Below, one piece after another: positions 1 through 5,215 of a DNA stretch of 5,215 nucleotides. Within the stretch, counting starts at the first letter, position 1; the number at the start of each line of letters is the position of its first letter. Under the pieces are notes generated by a model. That model did not search any database. It had not been told where the DNA came from and saw nothing but the letters and a program-made list of their open reading frames with translations. Made by a program: the position numbers and the translations under genes. Source of the DNA: Dehalococcoidia bacterium (lineage in GTDB: Bacteria > Chloroflexota > Dehalococcoidia > Lucifugimonadales > Lucifugimonadaceae); NCBI GenBank assembly GCA_012270805.1, contig JAAXHR010000378.1, positions 1 to 5,215 of the forward strand, read 5' to 3'.

Positions 1-309
1 TTCGATGCCCAAGTTGTTCATCACTGCACCGAAACGGTCTGATTCGCGTTTGAATTCGGCGTATGTGTAACGCTCCTCCTCGCCGTTCTTTCCGATCCAG
101 ATCATGGCGAGTTTGTCGCCGTGACCATGTGCGACGTGTCGGTCGACGGCTTCGTATGCATTGTTCAGACCGCCACTCGGCAGCCAGTCCATCTTCTCGA
201 ACGCGTCTCGCCACCAATCGAAGTCGGCGCGTGTCGCGATGTAGTCTTCGAGGTTTGGTTGCTGCGCGGGATCAGTTACTGCCGCTTTGTCGATCTGTTC
301 GAAATCCAA
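1..309 (-). CDS. acsA: Acetyl-CoA synthetase (AMP-forming), short AcsA-like form; N-terminal 103 codons only
   Basis: This is the start of an adenylate-forming acyl-CoA synthetase, cut by the left edge of the window. Family members activate acetate (or a similar short acid) with ATP and then transfer it to CoA in the cytoplasm. What is visible is the N-terminal cap region (ACAS_N type) and the beginning of the AMP-binding domain: 'NLEDY' near residue 18, 'GGLNNAYEAVDRHV' near 42-55, 'DKLAMIW' near 60, and 'ERYTYAEFKRESDRFG' near 73-88. From memory this matches the short Bacillus AcsA (about 570 aa) better than the long E. coli Acs. The start is TTG at 309-307: an in-frame TAG lies 18 nt upstream, AGGGAG sits 8 nt before the TTG, and no ATG or GTG precedes the conserved block. 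The catalytic motifs lie outside the window, so exact substrate preference is open. It is divergent from rplI. Confidence 0.85.
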   Translation of the reverse strand, partial: MDFEQIDKAAVTDPAQQPNLEDYIATRADFDWWRDAFEKMDWLPSGGLNNAYEAVDRHVAHGHGDKLAMIWIGKNGEEERYTYAEFKRESDRFGAVMNNLGIE

Positions 310-317
310 CTCGCTTG

Positions 318-323
318 CTCCCT
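318..323 (-). promoter_or_regulatory. Ribosome binding site deciding the TTG start of acsA
   Basis: On the minus strand AGGGAG lies 8 nt upstream of the TTG codon at 309-307. An in-frame stop (TAG, 330-328) lies just upstream, so no longer start is possible, and the next in-frame ATG is about 36 codons further in, after conserved residues. This makes the rare TTG start the best choice. Confidence 0.7.
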
Positions 324-351
324 GTTTCTATCTTCGAGCTTGCCTTAGGCA

Positions 352-381
352 TTGAGCGTAAATCGGCTATGCGGGTATATT
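352..381 (+). promoter_or_regulatory. Candidate sigma70-type promoter for rplI
   Basis: TTGAGC (352-357), an 18-nt spacer and TATATT (376-381) give 4/6 and 5/6 matches to the housekeeping -35 and -10 consensus. Transcription from about position 388 would give bL9 a leader of roughly 135 nt. The TATATTA core reads as TAATAT on the other strand, so it might also serve the divergent acsA gene, but no convincing -35 is seen for that direction. This is a consensus match by eye only. The rest of the 213-nt intergenic region shows little else except the hairpin at 487-501 and an 11-nt odd palindrome at 341-351 (TGCCT-T-AGGCA), which could be an operator or chance. Confidence 0.4.
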
Positions 382-486
382 ACCGCGTGCAGTTCATCTT
401 CGCATGTTGGAACGTCAAGCGACCGTGGATTCTCGGGTTGTAGAATCGTAGGGAAACAAGTAACACAAGTGCATAAAGCCGGAAAC

Positions 487-501
487 TGCGGTCACACCGC
501 A
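487..501 (+). promoter_or_regulatory. Small perfect hairpin in the rplI leader
   Basis: TGCGGT, loop CAC, ACCGCA forms a perfect 6-bp stem ending 21 nt before the bL9 ATG. It is not followed by a T run, so it is not a terminator. It could be an RNA structure near the ribosome binding region or a protein operator. The ribosome binding site of rplI is weak (only a GAG at 510-512), so structure here could influence initiation. The function is inferred and not shown. Confidence 0.35.
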
Positions 502-522
502 TCCAACCGAGATACCGTAACC

Positions 523-1299
523 ATGAAAGTCCTGTTCCTCGAAGATGAGCTCCCGACCGCGCGAGCCGGCGACATCCGCGATGTCAAGAACGGATTCGCC
601 CGCAACTATCTGATCCCGCGCGGCATTGCCGTGCTCGCCACTGAGCACCAGCTACGACGTGCGGAAAAACTCCGGGCCGAGGCTGAAGAACGCCGGTTGC
701 GCGAGTTGAACGAGTGGCGTGACATCGCCGCCGAACTTGCCGAAAACCCGGTCGAGTTGACGGTGAGAACCGGACCTACTGGTCGGCTCTACGGCTCCGT
801 CACCAACACCATGATCGCCGCCCGTCTGTCCGAACTCACGGGACGAACTATCGAACGCAAGCGCGTACGAATGCAGGAGCAGATCAGGATCGTCGGCGCT
901 TACCGCCTCCCCGTGCGCTTCATGGAGGAGATTGACGCGACCATCACGCTTAACGTCGTATCCGAGGATGTCGTCGAGACGGATGACGAGGAATCCGCCA
1001 CCGACCCGTACGCCATCACGGATGAGATCTTGGCCAGCGGCGAGATCGACATGCACGGGTGGGAAGAGCCGCAAGCGGTCGATTCATTGGCACTGATAGC
1101 CGGGCGCATTTTAGCCCGTAACATTGCGCAATTCAGGGTCATCCACGGCAAAGGCGAAGGCAAGCTCCGCCAAGCCGTGCGCGACCGTCTCAACGAAATG
1201 AAGACCGAAGGGACCGTCATCCTTTGGGGCCCAGGCAGAACTGACGGCGATACCGACGCCGACAGTCTAGAAGCAGTTTCCTGGTTCACTGTCAGCTGA
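523..1299 (+). CDS. rplI: Ribosomal protein bL9 fused to a C-terminal Smr domain
   Basis: This 258-aa protein is about 110 residues longer than usual bL9 (near 150). Residues 1-146 are a complete bL9. The rRNA-binding N domain includes 'DVKNGFARNYLIPRGIAV' at 20-37, a long charged helix spans about 42-74, and the C domain runs from 'GRLYGSVT' at 87-94 to 'ITLNVV' at 141-146. An acidic linker follows (147-172, with ETDDEE at 152-157). Residues 174-257 then look like an Smr domain: 'EIDMHG' at 174-179 corresponds to the LDxH nuclease motif (Asp176, His178), and 'VIHGKGEGKLRQAV' at 206-219 is the HGxG signature. bL9 binds 23S rRNA at the base of the L1 stalk and projects from the ribosome. Smr domains act as endonucleases or in ribosome-collision rescue, so a built-in role of that kind is my inference. 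The reading frame runs without a break through both parts. ATG 523 is chosen because bL9 homology begins exactly there; the open frame reaches back to 352 without recognisable sequence. Confidence 0.9.
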   Translation: MKVLFLEDELPTARAGDIRDVKNGFARNYLIPRGIAVLATEHQLRRAEKLRAEAEERRLRELNEWRDIAAELAENPVELTVRTGPTGRLYGSVTNTMIAARLSELTGRTIERKRVRMQEQIRIVGAYRLPVRFMEEIDATITLNVVSEDVVETDDEESATDPYAITDEILASGEIDMHGWEEPQAVDSLALIAGRILARNIAQFRVIHGKGEGKLRQAVRDRLNEMKTEGTVILWGPGRTDGDTDADSLEAVSWFTVS

Positions 1300-1314
1300 C
1301 CAAATCGCTCCTCT

Positions 1315-1340
1315 CGGACACTCCGCGAAAGTGTCCGTTT
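1315..1340 (+). terminator. Stem-loop after rplI, weak terminator or attenuator
   Basis: CGGACACT (1315-1322), a 7-nt loop and AGTGTCCG (1330-1337) form a perfect 8-bp stem, starting 16 nt after the bL9 stop codon. Only three T residues follow, so it is a poor intrinsic terminator by E. coli standards. It may give partial termination, or protect the rplI mRNA end, separating bL9 expression from the helicase operon. I see no strong promoter in the remaining about 110 nt before dnaB. Confidence 0.5.
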
Positions 1341-1448
1341 CGCAGTTGATTGGCGCGCACAATTCGGCCATCTTCGGGATAGGATTCGATACATCCCCGT
1401 TCAACACGCCGAGAATTTTCAAAAGATTCCTACTCCCTACCGATCCGA

Positions 1449-2840
1449 ATGCAAGAACCGACCGCCCTCCCATCAGACGGTAGTCTCCCGTCAAATCTCG
1501 ACGCCGAAGTCTCGATCATCGGATCGCTCTTGATCGACGGCGACGCGATTCTACGGATCGAACCATTCCTCAGACCCGAACACTTCTACAGCGAACAGAA
1601 CGCCGAGATCTACACGGCGTGCCGCGAACTCTTCATGGAGTCGGTCGGCATCGACCAAGAGACCGTTCGAGACCGGTTGATCGCCAAAGATATCCTCGAA
1701 GACGTCGGCGGTGATGCCTATCTCAGCGCTGCGGTTGCCGCGACCCCGCACGCCGTCCACATCGTCGATTACGCTCGTCTGGTCCACAACGCCTACGTCA
1801 TCCGGCAACTCGGTCAGGCCGGCATCCAGATAAACGAAATCGGCTCCGACTACTCGAACACTCGCGATGTCGATTCCGCCGTCAAGGCTGCAGAAGAGAT
1901 CATCTTCAAAATCGGTCAGACCTACGAATCTGCTGATTTCCTGCCGATCAGAGATGCTCGTTCCATCACCGAATTCTTCGACCCGCCGAGGATCGATGAC
2001 ACCGACGAATCTAATCAGCCAATCGCTACTGGCTTCGAATCGTTGGACCGCGTTCTCGGAGGCTTCCATCGCTCCGACATGATCGTGTTGGCCGCTCGAC
2101 CCGGTTTCGGCAAATCCACTCTCGCGCTCAACGTCGGGCTCAACGCCGCGAAAAACGGTAAGACTGTTGGCATCTTCAGCTTGGAGATGGGTATCGATCA
2201 AGTTGCGCACCGTCTGGCTGCGGCACATGCCCGCATCAACATCCAAAACGTTCGCAACGACCATCTGACGCCGGCCGAGCGCGACCGATTGAGCGACGCC
2301 TACGGCTATCTCAGCGACATGCGCATCTACGTGGACGATGCAGCGCTCCAGACTGCGAGCACCTTGAGTGCGAAGGCCCGGCGGTTAAAGCTGCAAGCCG
2401 GGCTCGACTTTCTAATCGTGGACTACATGCAGCTGATCAGCGGTTCGTCGTCTGGCCGCGAAGCCAACCGCGTGCAAGAGGTGAGCGAGATTTCCCGCTA
2501 CCTGAAGGCGATAGCGCGCGACCTCAATATCCCGGTACTCGCCTGTTCACAGTTGAACCGAGCCGTCGAGCAACGCAAGTCGCACGAGCCTCGCCTTGCC
2601 GACCTGCGAGAGTCGGGATCCATCGAACAAGATGCCGATGTCGTCATGTTCATCCACCGCGACGACAAGAACCTGTCGGAAGAAGAGTGGAATCGGCGCA
2701 ACCCGACGCAGGTCTACCCCCGTGGTCTGACTCAGATCATGATCGCCAAACATCGTCACGGTCCCACAGCCAACATCGAGATGTCGGTGCGCGACGACTT
2801 GGGCCGCTTCTCATCGATCAGCGAACCGGGCATGGACTGA
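1449..2840 (+). CDS. dnaB: Replicative DNA helicase DnaB
   Basis: This hexameric 5'-3' helicase unwinds the replication fork and recruits primase. At 463 aa it has normal family length and no intein. The N-terminal domain (about 15-115) begins with 'NLDAEVSIIGSLLID', followed by a linker-helix region (about 140-165) and the RecA-like ATPase domain (about 190-456). The Walker A motif is 'ARPGFGKST' (216-224, Lys222), the catalytic Glu is 246 in 'SLEMG', and Walker B is 'LIVDYMQL' (Asp325). 'ACSQLNR' (365-371) carries the Gln sensor, 'LRESGSIEQDADVV' spans 386-399, and the Lys434/Arg436 pair in 'KHRHG' occupies the arginine-finger position. ATG 1449 is chosen because the usual DnaB N-terminal motif follows within 16 residues; no clear Shine-Dalgarno site precedes it. 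It leads the primosome gene set, with the DnaD-like gene 10 nt downstream. All key catalytic residues are present. Confidence 0.97.
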   Translation: MQEPTALPSDGSLPSNLDAEVSIIGSLLIDGDAILRIEPFLRPEHFYSEQNAEIYTACRELFMESVGIDQETVRDRLIAKDILEDVGGDAYLSAAVAATPHAVHIVDYARLVHNAYVIRQLGQAGIQINEIGSDYSNTRDVDSAVKAAEEIIFKIGQTYESADFLPIRDARSITEFFDPPRIDDTDESNQPIATGFESLDRVLGGFHRSDMIVLAARPGFGKSTLALNVGLNAAKNGKTVGIFSLEMGIDQVAHRLAAAHARINIQNVRNDHLTPAERDRLSDAYGYLSDMRIYVDDAALQTASTLSAKARRLKLQAGLDFLIVDYMQLISGSSSGREANRVQEVSEISRYLKAIARDLNIPVLACSQLNRAVEQRKSHEPRLADLRESGSIEQDADVVMFIHRDDKNLSEEEWNRRNPTQVYPRGLTQIMIAKHRHGPTANIEMSVRDDLGRFSSISEPGMD

Positions 2841-2850
2841 GAGGCGTACC

Positions 2851-3576
2851 GTGCCGCCTCAGCTCATCAAAGGCTTCCCCCTGCCGGACGACTTCGCGAC
2901 TACGCGTGTACCGAACGCGGTTCTTGGACGCGTCTTGTCCAGCATCGGCGATGCCGACGAAATAAAGTTGATACTTCGAGCCATCTGGCTCCTTGAGCAC
3001 CAACGCGGGTATCCGCGCTACATAACACGCGACGAGTTGCGGCGCGACCGGGTGCTCTCCGTGGCCCTTCCAGATCAATCCGATTTTGACCGGATCTTGA
3101 AGTCGGCGACGGACCGTGGCGTTTTTGTCGAAGTTTCAATAAATAACAACGTTTGTTTAATGTTCAACACCGAGGCGGCGCGCCGTGCCTCACTCAATAC
3201 GTCGCGGATGACAGATAATTTGAACAAAGATGATGATAGTTGGGAAACCCCAGCCGCCAGTACTGGGCCCGCTGACGCATTTAGAGCGTATGAAGAGAAC
3301 ATAGGCATCCTGTCGCCGATGATTCGGCAGAGCATCTTGGCGGCTTTGGAAGATTTCACCGATGAGGACATAACTCACGCCGTTAGAATCGCCGTTGAGA
3401 ACGAGAGCCGCAGTTGGTCTTTCGTCGCCGGCGTCTTGAGGCGCTGGGCAAGAGATGGAATTCCCCATGAGCGAACAGATGGAACAGCCGGAGGAGGATC
3501 CAAACGAGAGCGAATTTCGCAGGCTGAACTCCGCCGATACTTGGACGCGCAACGGGAACGGGATCGCACAGGTTAA
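2851..3576 (+). CDS. DnaD-like primosome protein
   Basis: This 241-aa protein belongs to the DnaD/DnaB_2 family, whose Firmicutes members bind and remodel DNA and help load the replicative helicase. Residues about 1-110 look like a winged-helix-type N domain: 'FPLPDDF' at 9-15, 'DEIKLILRAIWLLEHQRGYPRYITRDEL' within 36-63, and an 'RGVFVEV' strand at 89-95. A polar linker (112-142) leads to the DnaD C-terminal domain (143-204): 'YEENIGILSPMI' at 147-158, then an 'SWSFVAGVLRRWARDG' block at 188-203 matching the family W-x-[YF]-[IV]-x3-L-x2-W signature. The C-terminal tail (205-241) is charged and probably disordered. The start is GTG 2851, with GAGG 6 nt upstream and 10 nt after the dnaB stop. 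Its 3' end overlaps the next gene. The likely role is an adaptor between DNA, DnaB and the downstream ATPase, inferred from family and context. Confidence 0.85.
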   Translation: MPPQLIKGFPLPDDFATTRVPNAVLGRVLSSIGDADEIKLILRAIWLLEHQRGYPRYITRDELRRDRVLSVALPDQSDFDRILKSATDRGVFVEVSINNNVCLMFNTEAARRASLNTSRMTDNLNKDDDSWETPAASTGPADAFRAYEENIGILSPMIRQSILAALEDFTDEDITHAVRIAVENESRSWSFVAGVLRRWARDGIPHERTDGTAGGGSKRERISQAELRRYLDAQRERDRTG

Positions 3577-4924
3577 CGGAAGCACCAGTTCGTCACGCAC
3601 CGAAATTGCATCGGAATGCGACCGGTGCAATGATTCGCTGTGGGTCTTGGCATCTGGCGACGGGGCCGGCGACAATTTGGTAGTCGTGCCATGCAGCTGT
3701 CAAGCTGCCGCAAGAGATTCACAATCGCAACTAAAGACCTACTCCCAACTAGGTCAGCTCGAAAGAATGACGTTCGATGCTCTGTTGCCAGAAGGCCGCA
3801 AGGGGCGTGTCGACGAAGCCATGTTTCGAGCGGCAATGGAAGCTGCCAAAACCTTCGCCGCAGAGCCAACGGATTGGTTGGTTTTTGAAGGAACCACTGG
3901 ATCAGGCAAGACTCACCTAGCTGCTGCCATCGTCAACGAAATCATTGAGAACGGCTCACCAGCAAAGTACATCTCCGCTTTAGACATTGCTGATCTATTG
4001 CGCAACGAACGACTCGATGATGCAGAGGACAACGAAGGCGGGACTTTCGTCTCATTGCTCGATGCACCGATGTTGGTGATCGACGATCTGGGTGCGCAGC
4101 AGACCGCGAACTGGATTGACTCCAAAATCGATCAACTTCTCACACATCGCTTCAATGGACGCCAACCCACCGTCATTGTCCTTGCCAAATCGATCGCAGA
4201 GATGCCAGAACGCATCGCCCTAAAGTTGGACGATCCAGGGCTGTCACGCGTCGCTAAACTGACGGGCGATGGCGCATCAGAAGAGGAAAGACGCGTCAAT
4301 CTCCCGAAAGATGTGCTCGAAAGTATGACTTTTGAGTCGTTCAACCCCGACGGTGCTATTTCGGCGACAGCGAATGATCGGGCATCTATAAACATAGCGT
4401 TCGCAGCAGCAAAGGAATTTGCCCACCTCAAATCGCCAAAGGAGTGGCTATACCTTCATGGGGCCACAGGCGTTGGGAAAACCCACTTAGCCGTCGCGAT
4501 CGCGAACGAGTTGCACAAGTCTGGTTTCGAAGTCACATTTTGGGCAGTATCGGATCTGCTCGACCGTTTACGCAGAACTTACTCCAGTCGCGACGAAACA
4601 GATTTTTACGAGGTGTTTGAATCCGTGCGAAACGCCAAGATATTGATCCTTGACGAATTTGGGCTTCAGAACGCGACCGATTGGGTGCTCGAAAAACTGT
4701 ACCAACTGGTCAGATACCGACATGACCGACGAATGTCCACGGTCATCACGAGCCAATTCATACTTTGGCCGGGTGCCGATAACAGCGAGTGGCGTAGCGT
4801 ACAAGACAGACTCCACTGGGAATCTATCCTCTCGCGCATTCGCGATTCCAGCGTGGTTACAGAATGTCTTATGGCCGCGCCCGACTACCGCAACCGAGGT
4901 GGCGGTGCCGATCCCGACAACTAA
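3455..4924 (+). CDS. Tandem AAA+ ATPase, DnaC/DnaI-type helicase loader homologue with Cys4 motif
   Basis: This 489-aa protein probably loads DnaB onto DNA using ATP. After a low-complexity polar N-terminus it has a likely zinc site, C55-x2-C58-x21-C80-x-C82, as in DnaI-type loaders. Two DnaC-like AAA+ modules follow, each opening with 'MTF' (105 and 291). Module 1 has Walker A GTTGSGKT (146-153) and Walker B 'LVIDD' (207-211); module 2 has GATGVGKT (336-343) and 'LILDE' (397-401). Module 1 carries Ala244 where the sensor-1 Asn is expected and Lys257 where an 'SR' arginine is usual. Module 2 has Gln434 and keeps Arg461 ('ILSRI'). Usual DnaC/DnaI proteins have one module and about 250-330 aa. 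Starts at 3455, 3467 and 3479 are all possible; 3467 has a GGA 7 nt upstream, but none has a strong ribosome binding site. Every plausible start precedes the Cys cluster and overlaps the dnaD-like gene by 98-122 nt. IstB-type transposition ATPase is a less likely alternative, given the dnaB/dnaD context. Confidence 0.88.
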   Translation: MEFPMSEQMEQPEEDPNESEFRRLNSADTWTRNGNGIAQVNGSTSSSRTEIASECDRCNDSLWVLASGDGAGDNLVVVPCSCQAAARDSQSQLKTYSQLGQLERMTFDALLPEGRKGRVDEAMFRAAMEAAKTFAAEPTDWLVFEGTTGSGKTHLAAAIVNEIIENGSPAKYISALDIADLLRNERLDDAEDNEGGTFVSLLDAPMLVIDDLGAQQTANWIDSKIDQLLTHRFNGRQPTVIVLAKSIAEMPERIALKLDDPGLSRVAKLTGDGASEEERRVNLPKDVLESMTFESFNPDGAISATANDRASINIAFAAAKEFAHLKSPKEWLYLHGATGVGKTHLAVAIANELHKSGFEVTFWAVSDLLDRLRRTYSSRDETDFYEVFESVRNAKILILDEFGLQNATDWVLEKLYQLVRYRHDRRMSTVITSQFILWPGADNSEWRSVQDRLHWESILSRIRDSSVVTECLMAAPDYRNRGGGADPDN

Positions 4925-4927
4925 GCG

Positions 4928-5215
4928 ATGGCTTTGGCGAACAGGGGCTGGCACTTGGCGACGGTTCGGGCGGTCAAGCGGGAGACCGGGGATGTCAAGA
5001 CCTTCATGCTTGAGCCTGAGGACGGATTTCGCTTTGTCGCTGGACAGCACATCGATGTGCGTCTAACCGCTCCTGACGGATATCAGGCGCAACGGTCGTA
5101 TTCGATAGCTTCCGCGCCTGAGCGCGCGTCGTGCGTAGACATCACCATCGAGCTGCTCGAAGATGGCGAGGTCTCTCCCTACTTCCACTATGTCGTGGAG
5201 CCGGACGATCAGATC
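4928..5215 (+). CDS. Ferredoxin-reductase-like FAD-binding oxidoreductase, N-terminal 96 codons
   Basis: The gene is cut by the right edge of the window. The visible part is the FAD-binding beta-barrel of the ferredoxin-NADP+ reductase superfamily (FAD_binding_6): 'FVAGQHIDVRL' at 36-46, then 'RSYSIASAPE' at 56-65, the R-x-Y-S motif that contacts FAD, and 'DGEVSPYFHYVV' at 79-90. The NAD(P)-binding half and any [2Fe-2S] domain would lie beyond the window. Such proteins move electrons between NAD(P)H and a partner. From memory, close relatives often neighbour sulfite-oxidase-like molybdoenzymes, which cannot be checked here. The ATG at 4928 lies 3 nt after the stop of the AAA+ gene, so translation is probably coupled, although no role in replication is suggested. 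No signal peptide is seen, so it should be cytoplasmic. Confidence 0.85.
   Translation, partial: MALANRGWHLATVRAVKRETGDVKTFMLEPEDGFRFVAGQHIDVRLTAPDGYQAQRSYSIASAPERASCVDITIELLEDGEVSPYFHYVVEPDDQI

Noticed and set aside
63..443. Plus-strand open frames opposite acsA (also 121-348)
   Set aside because: They lie antisense to a well-supported acyl-CoA synthetase frame and show Arg/Ser-rich shadow composition with no domain.
352..522. In-frame 57-codon extension upstream of the bL9 ATG
   Set aside because: It begins at a TTG, has no recognisable family sequence, runs through the leader hairpin, and bL9 homology starts exactly at the ATG at 523.
1346..1391. Possible dnaB promoter (TTGATT, and GATACA-like -10 candidates)
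   Set aside because: No -35/-10 pair has acceptable spacing with good matches to both elements.
1411..1429. Imperfect inverted repeat near GAATTTTCAAAAGATTC
   Set aside because: It is AT-rich, with a bulge and a 2-nt central gap, so it cannot form a stable hairpin and is likely chance.
1551..2264. Long minus-strand open frame of 237 codons inside dnaB
   Set aside because: It is antisense to conserved helicase sequence and its composition (Asp/Val/Gly-rich) is typical of a reverse-strand shadow; it has no recognisable motif.
3490..3499. GGAGGAGGAT, a strong Shine-Dalgarno-like run inside the dnaD/loader overlap
   Set aside because: No ATG, GTG or TTG lies at usable spacing downstream in any frame; it is probably codon content (Glu-Glu-Asp in the loader frame).
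3455..4924. IS21-type IstB transposition ATPase as an identity for the tandem AAA+ protein
   Set aside because: There is no IstA transposase or terminal repeat nearby, and the Cys4 cluster plus the dnaB/dnaD-like neighbours favour a helicase loader.
4650..5066. Plus-strand open frame spanning the end of the loader gene and the start of the flavoprotein
   Set aside because: It overlaps two genes with clear domain content and has no motif of its own.

Overview
The window reads as a bacterial chromosome fragment, most likely from the phylum Chloroflexota (possibly a marine or Dehalococcoidia-like lineage). This placement is inference. It rests on the gene order bL9 - DnaB - DnaD-like - DnaC/DnaI-like ATPase, and on the N-terminal style of the DnaD-like protein (a 'GYPRYITRDEL' type block), which I associate with Chloroflexota. 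No marker here fixes the lineage further. I see no RNA genes, mobile elements, CRISPR arrays or attachment sites.

Layout. (1) Positions 1-309, minus strand: the first 103 codons of a short-form acetyl-CoA synthetase (AcsA-like), cut by the window edge, with a TTG start and a good Shine-Dalgarno site. (2) 310-522: a divergent intergenic region with a candidate promoter and a small perfect hairpin upstream of rplI. (3) 523-1299, plus strand: ribosomal protein bL9 carrying an extra C-terminal Smr nuclease-type domain. (4) 1300-1448: an intergenic stretch with an 8-bp stem-loop, probably a weak terminator or attenuator. (5) 1449-2840: replicative helicase DnaB. (6) 2851-3576: a DnaD-like primosome protein. 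(7) 3455-4924: a DnaC/DnaI-type helicase loader homologue with a Cys4 cluster and two tandem AAA+ modules, overlapping the DnaD-like gene by about 100-120 nt. (8) 4928 to the window end: the FAD-binding N-terminal part of a ferredoxin-reductase-like flavoprotein, cut by the window edge.

How the genes fit together. dnaB, the dnaD-like gene and the double-AAA+ gene look like one tightly packed helicase-loading (primosome) operon: ring helicase, DNA-remodelling adaptor and ATP-driven loader. The flavoprotein starts 3 nt after the loader and is probably co-transcribed without sharing its function.

The most remarkable item is the bL9-Smr fusion. Smr domains act in bacterial ribosome-collision responses (SmrB mRNA cleavage, MutS2/RqcU ribosome splitting), and bL9 is a stalk-like protein reaching out from the ribosome near where a trailing ribosome would dock. 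A bL9 with its own Smr domain, keeping both the D-x-H and the HGKG motifs, suggests a collision sensor or nuclease built into the ribosome. The second notable item is the tandem-AAA+ loader, whose first module has lost apparent sensor-1 and arginine-finger residues.
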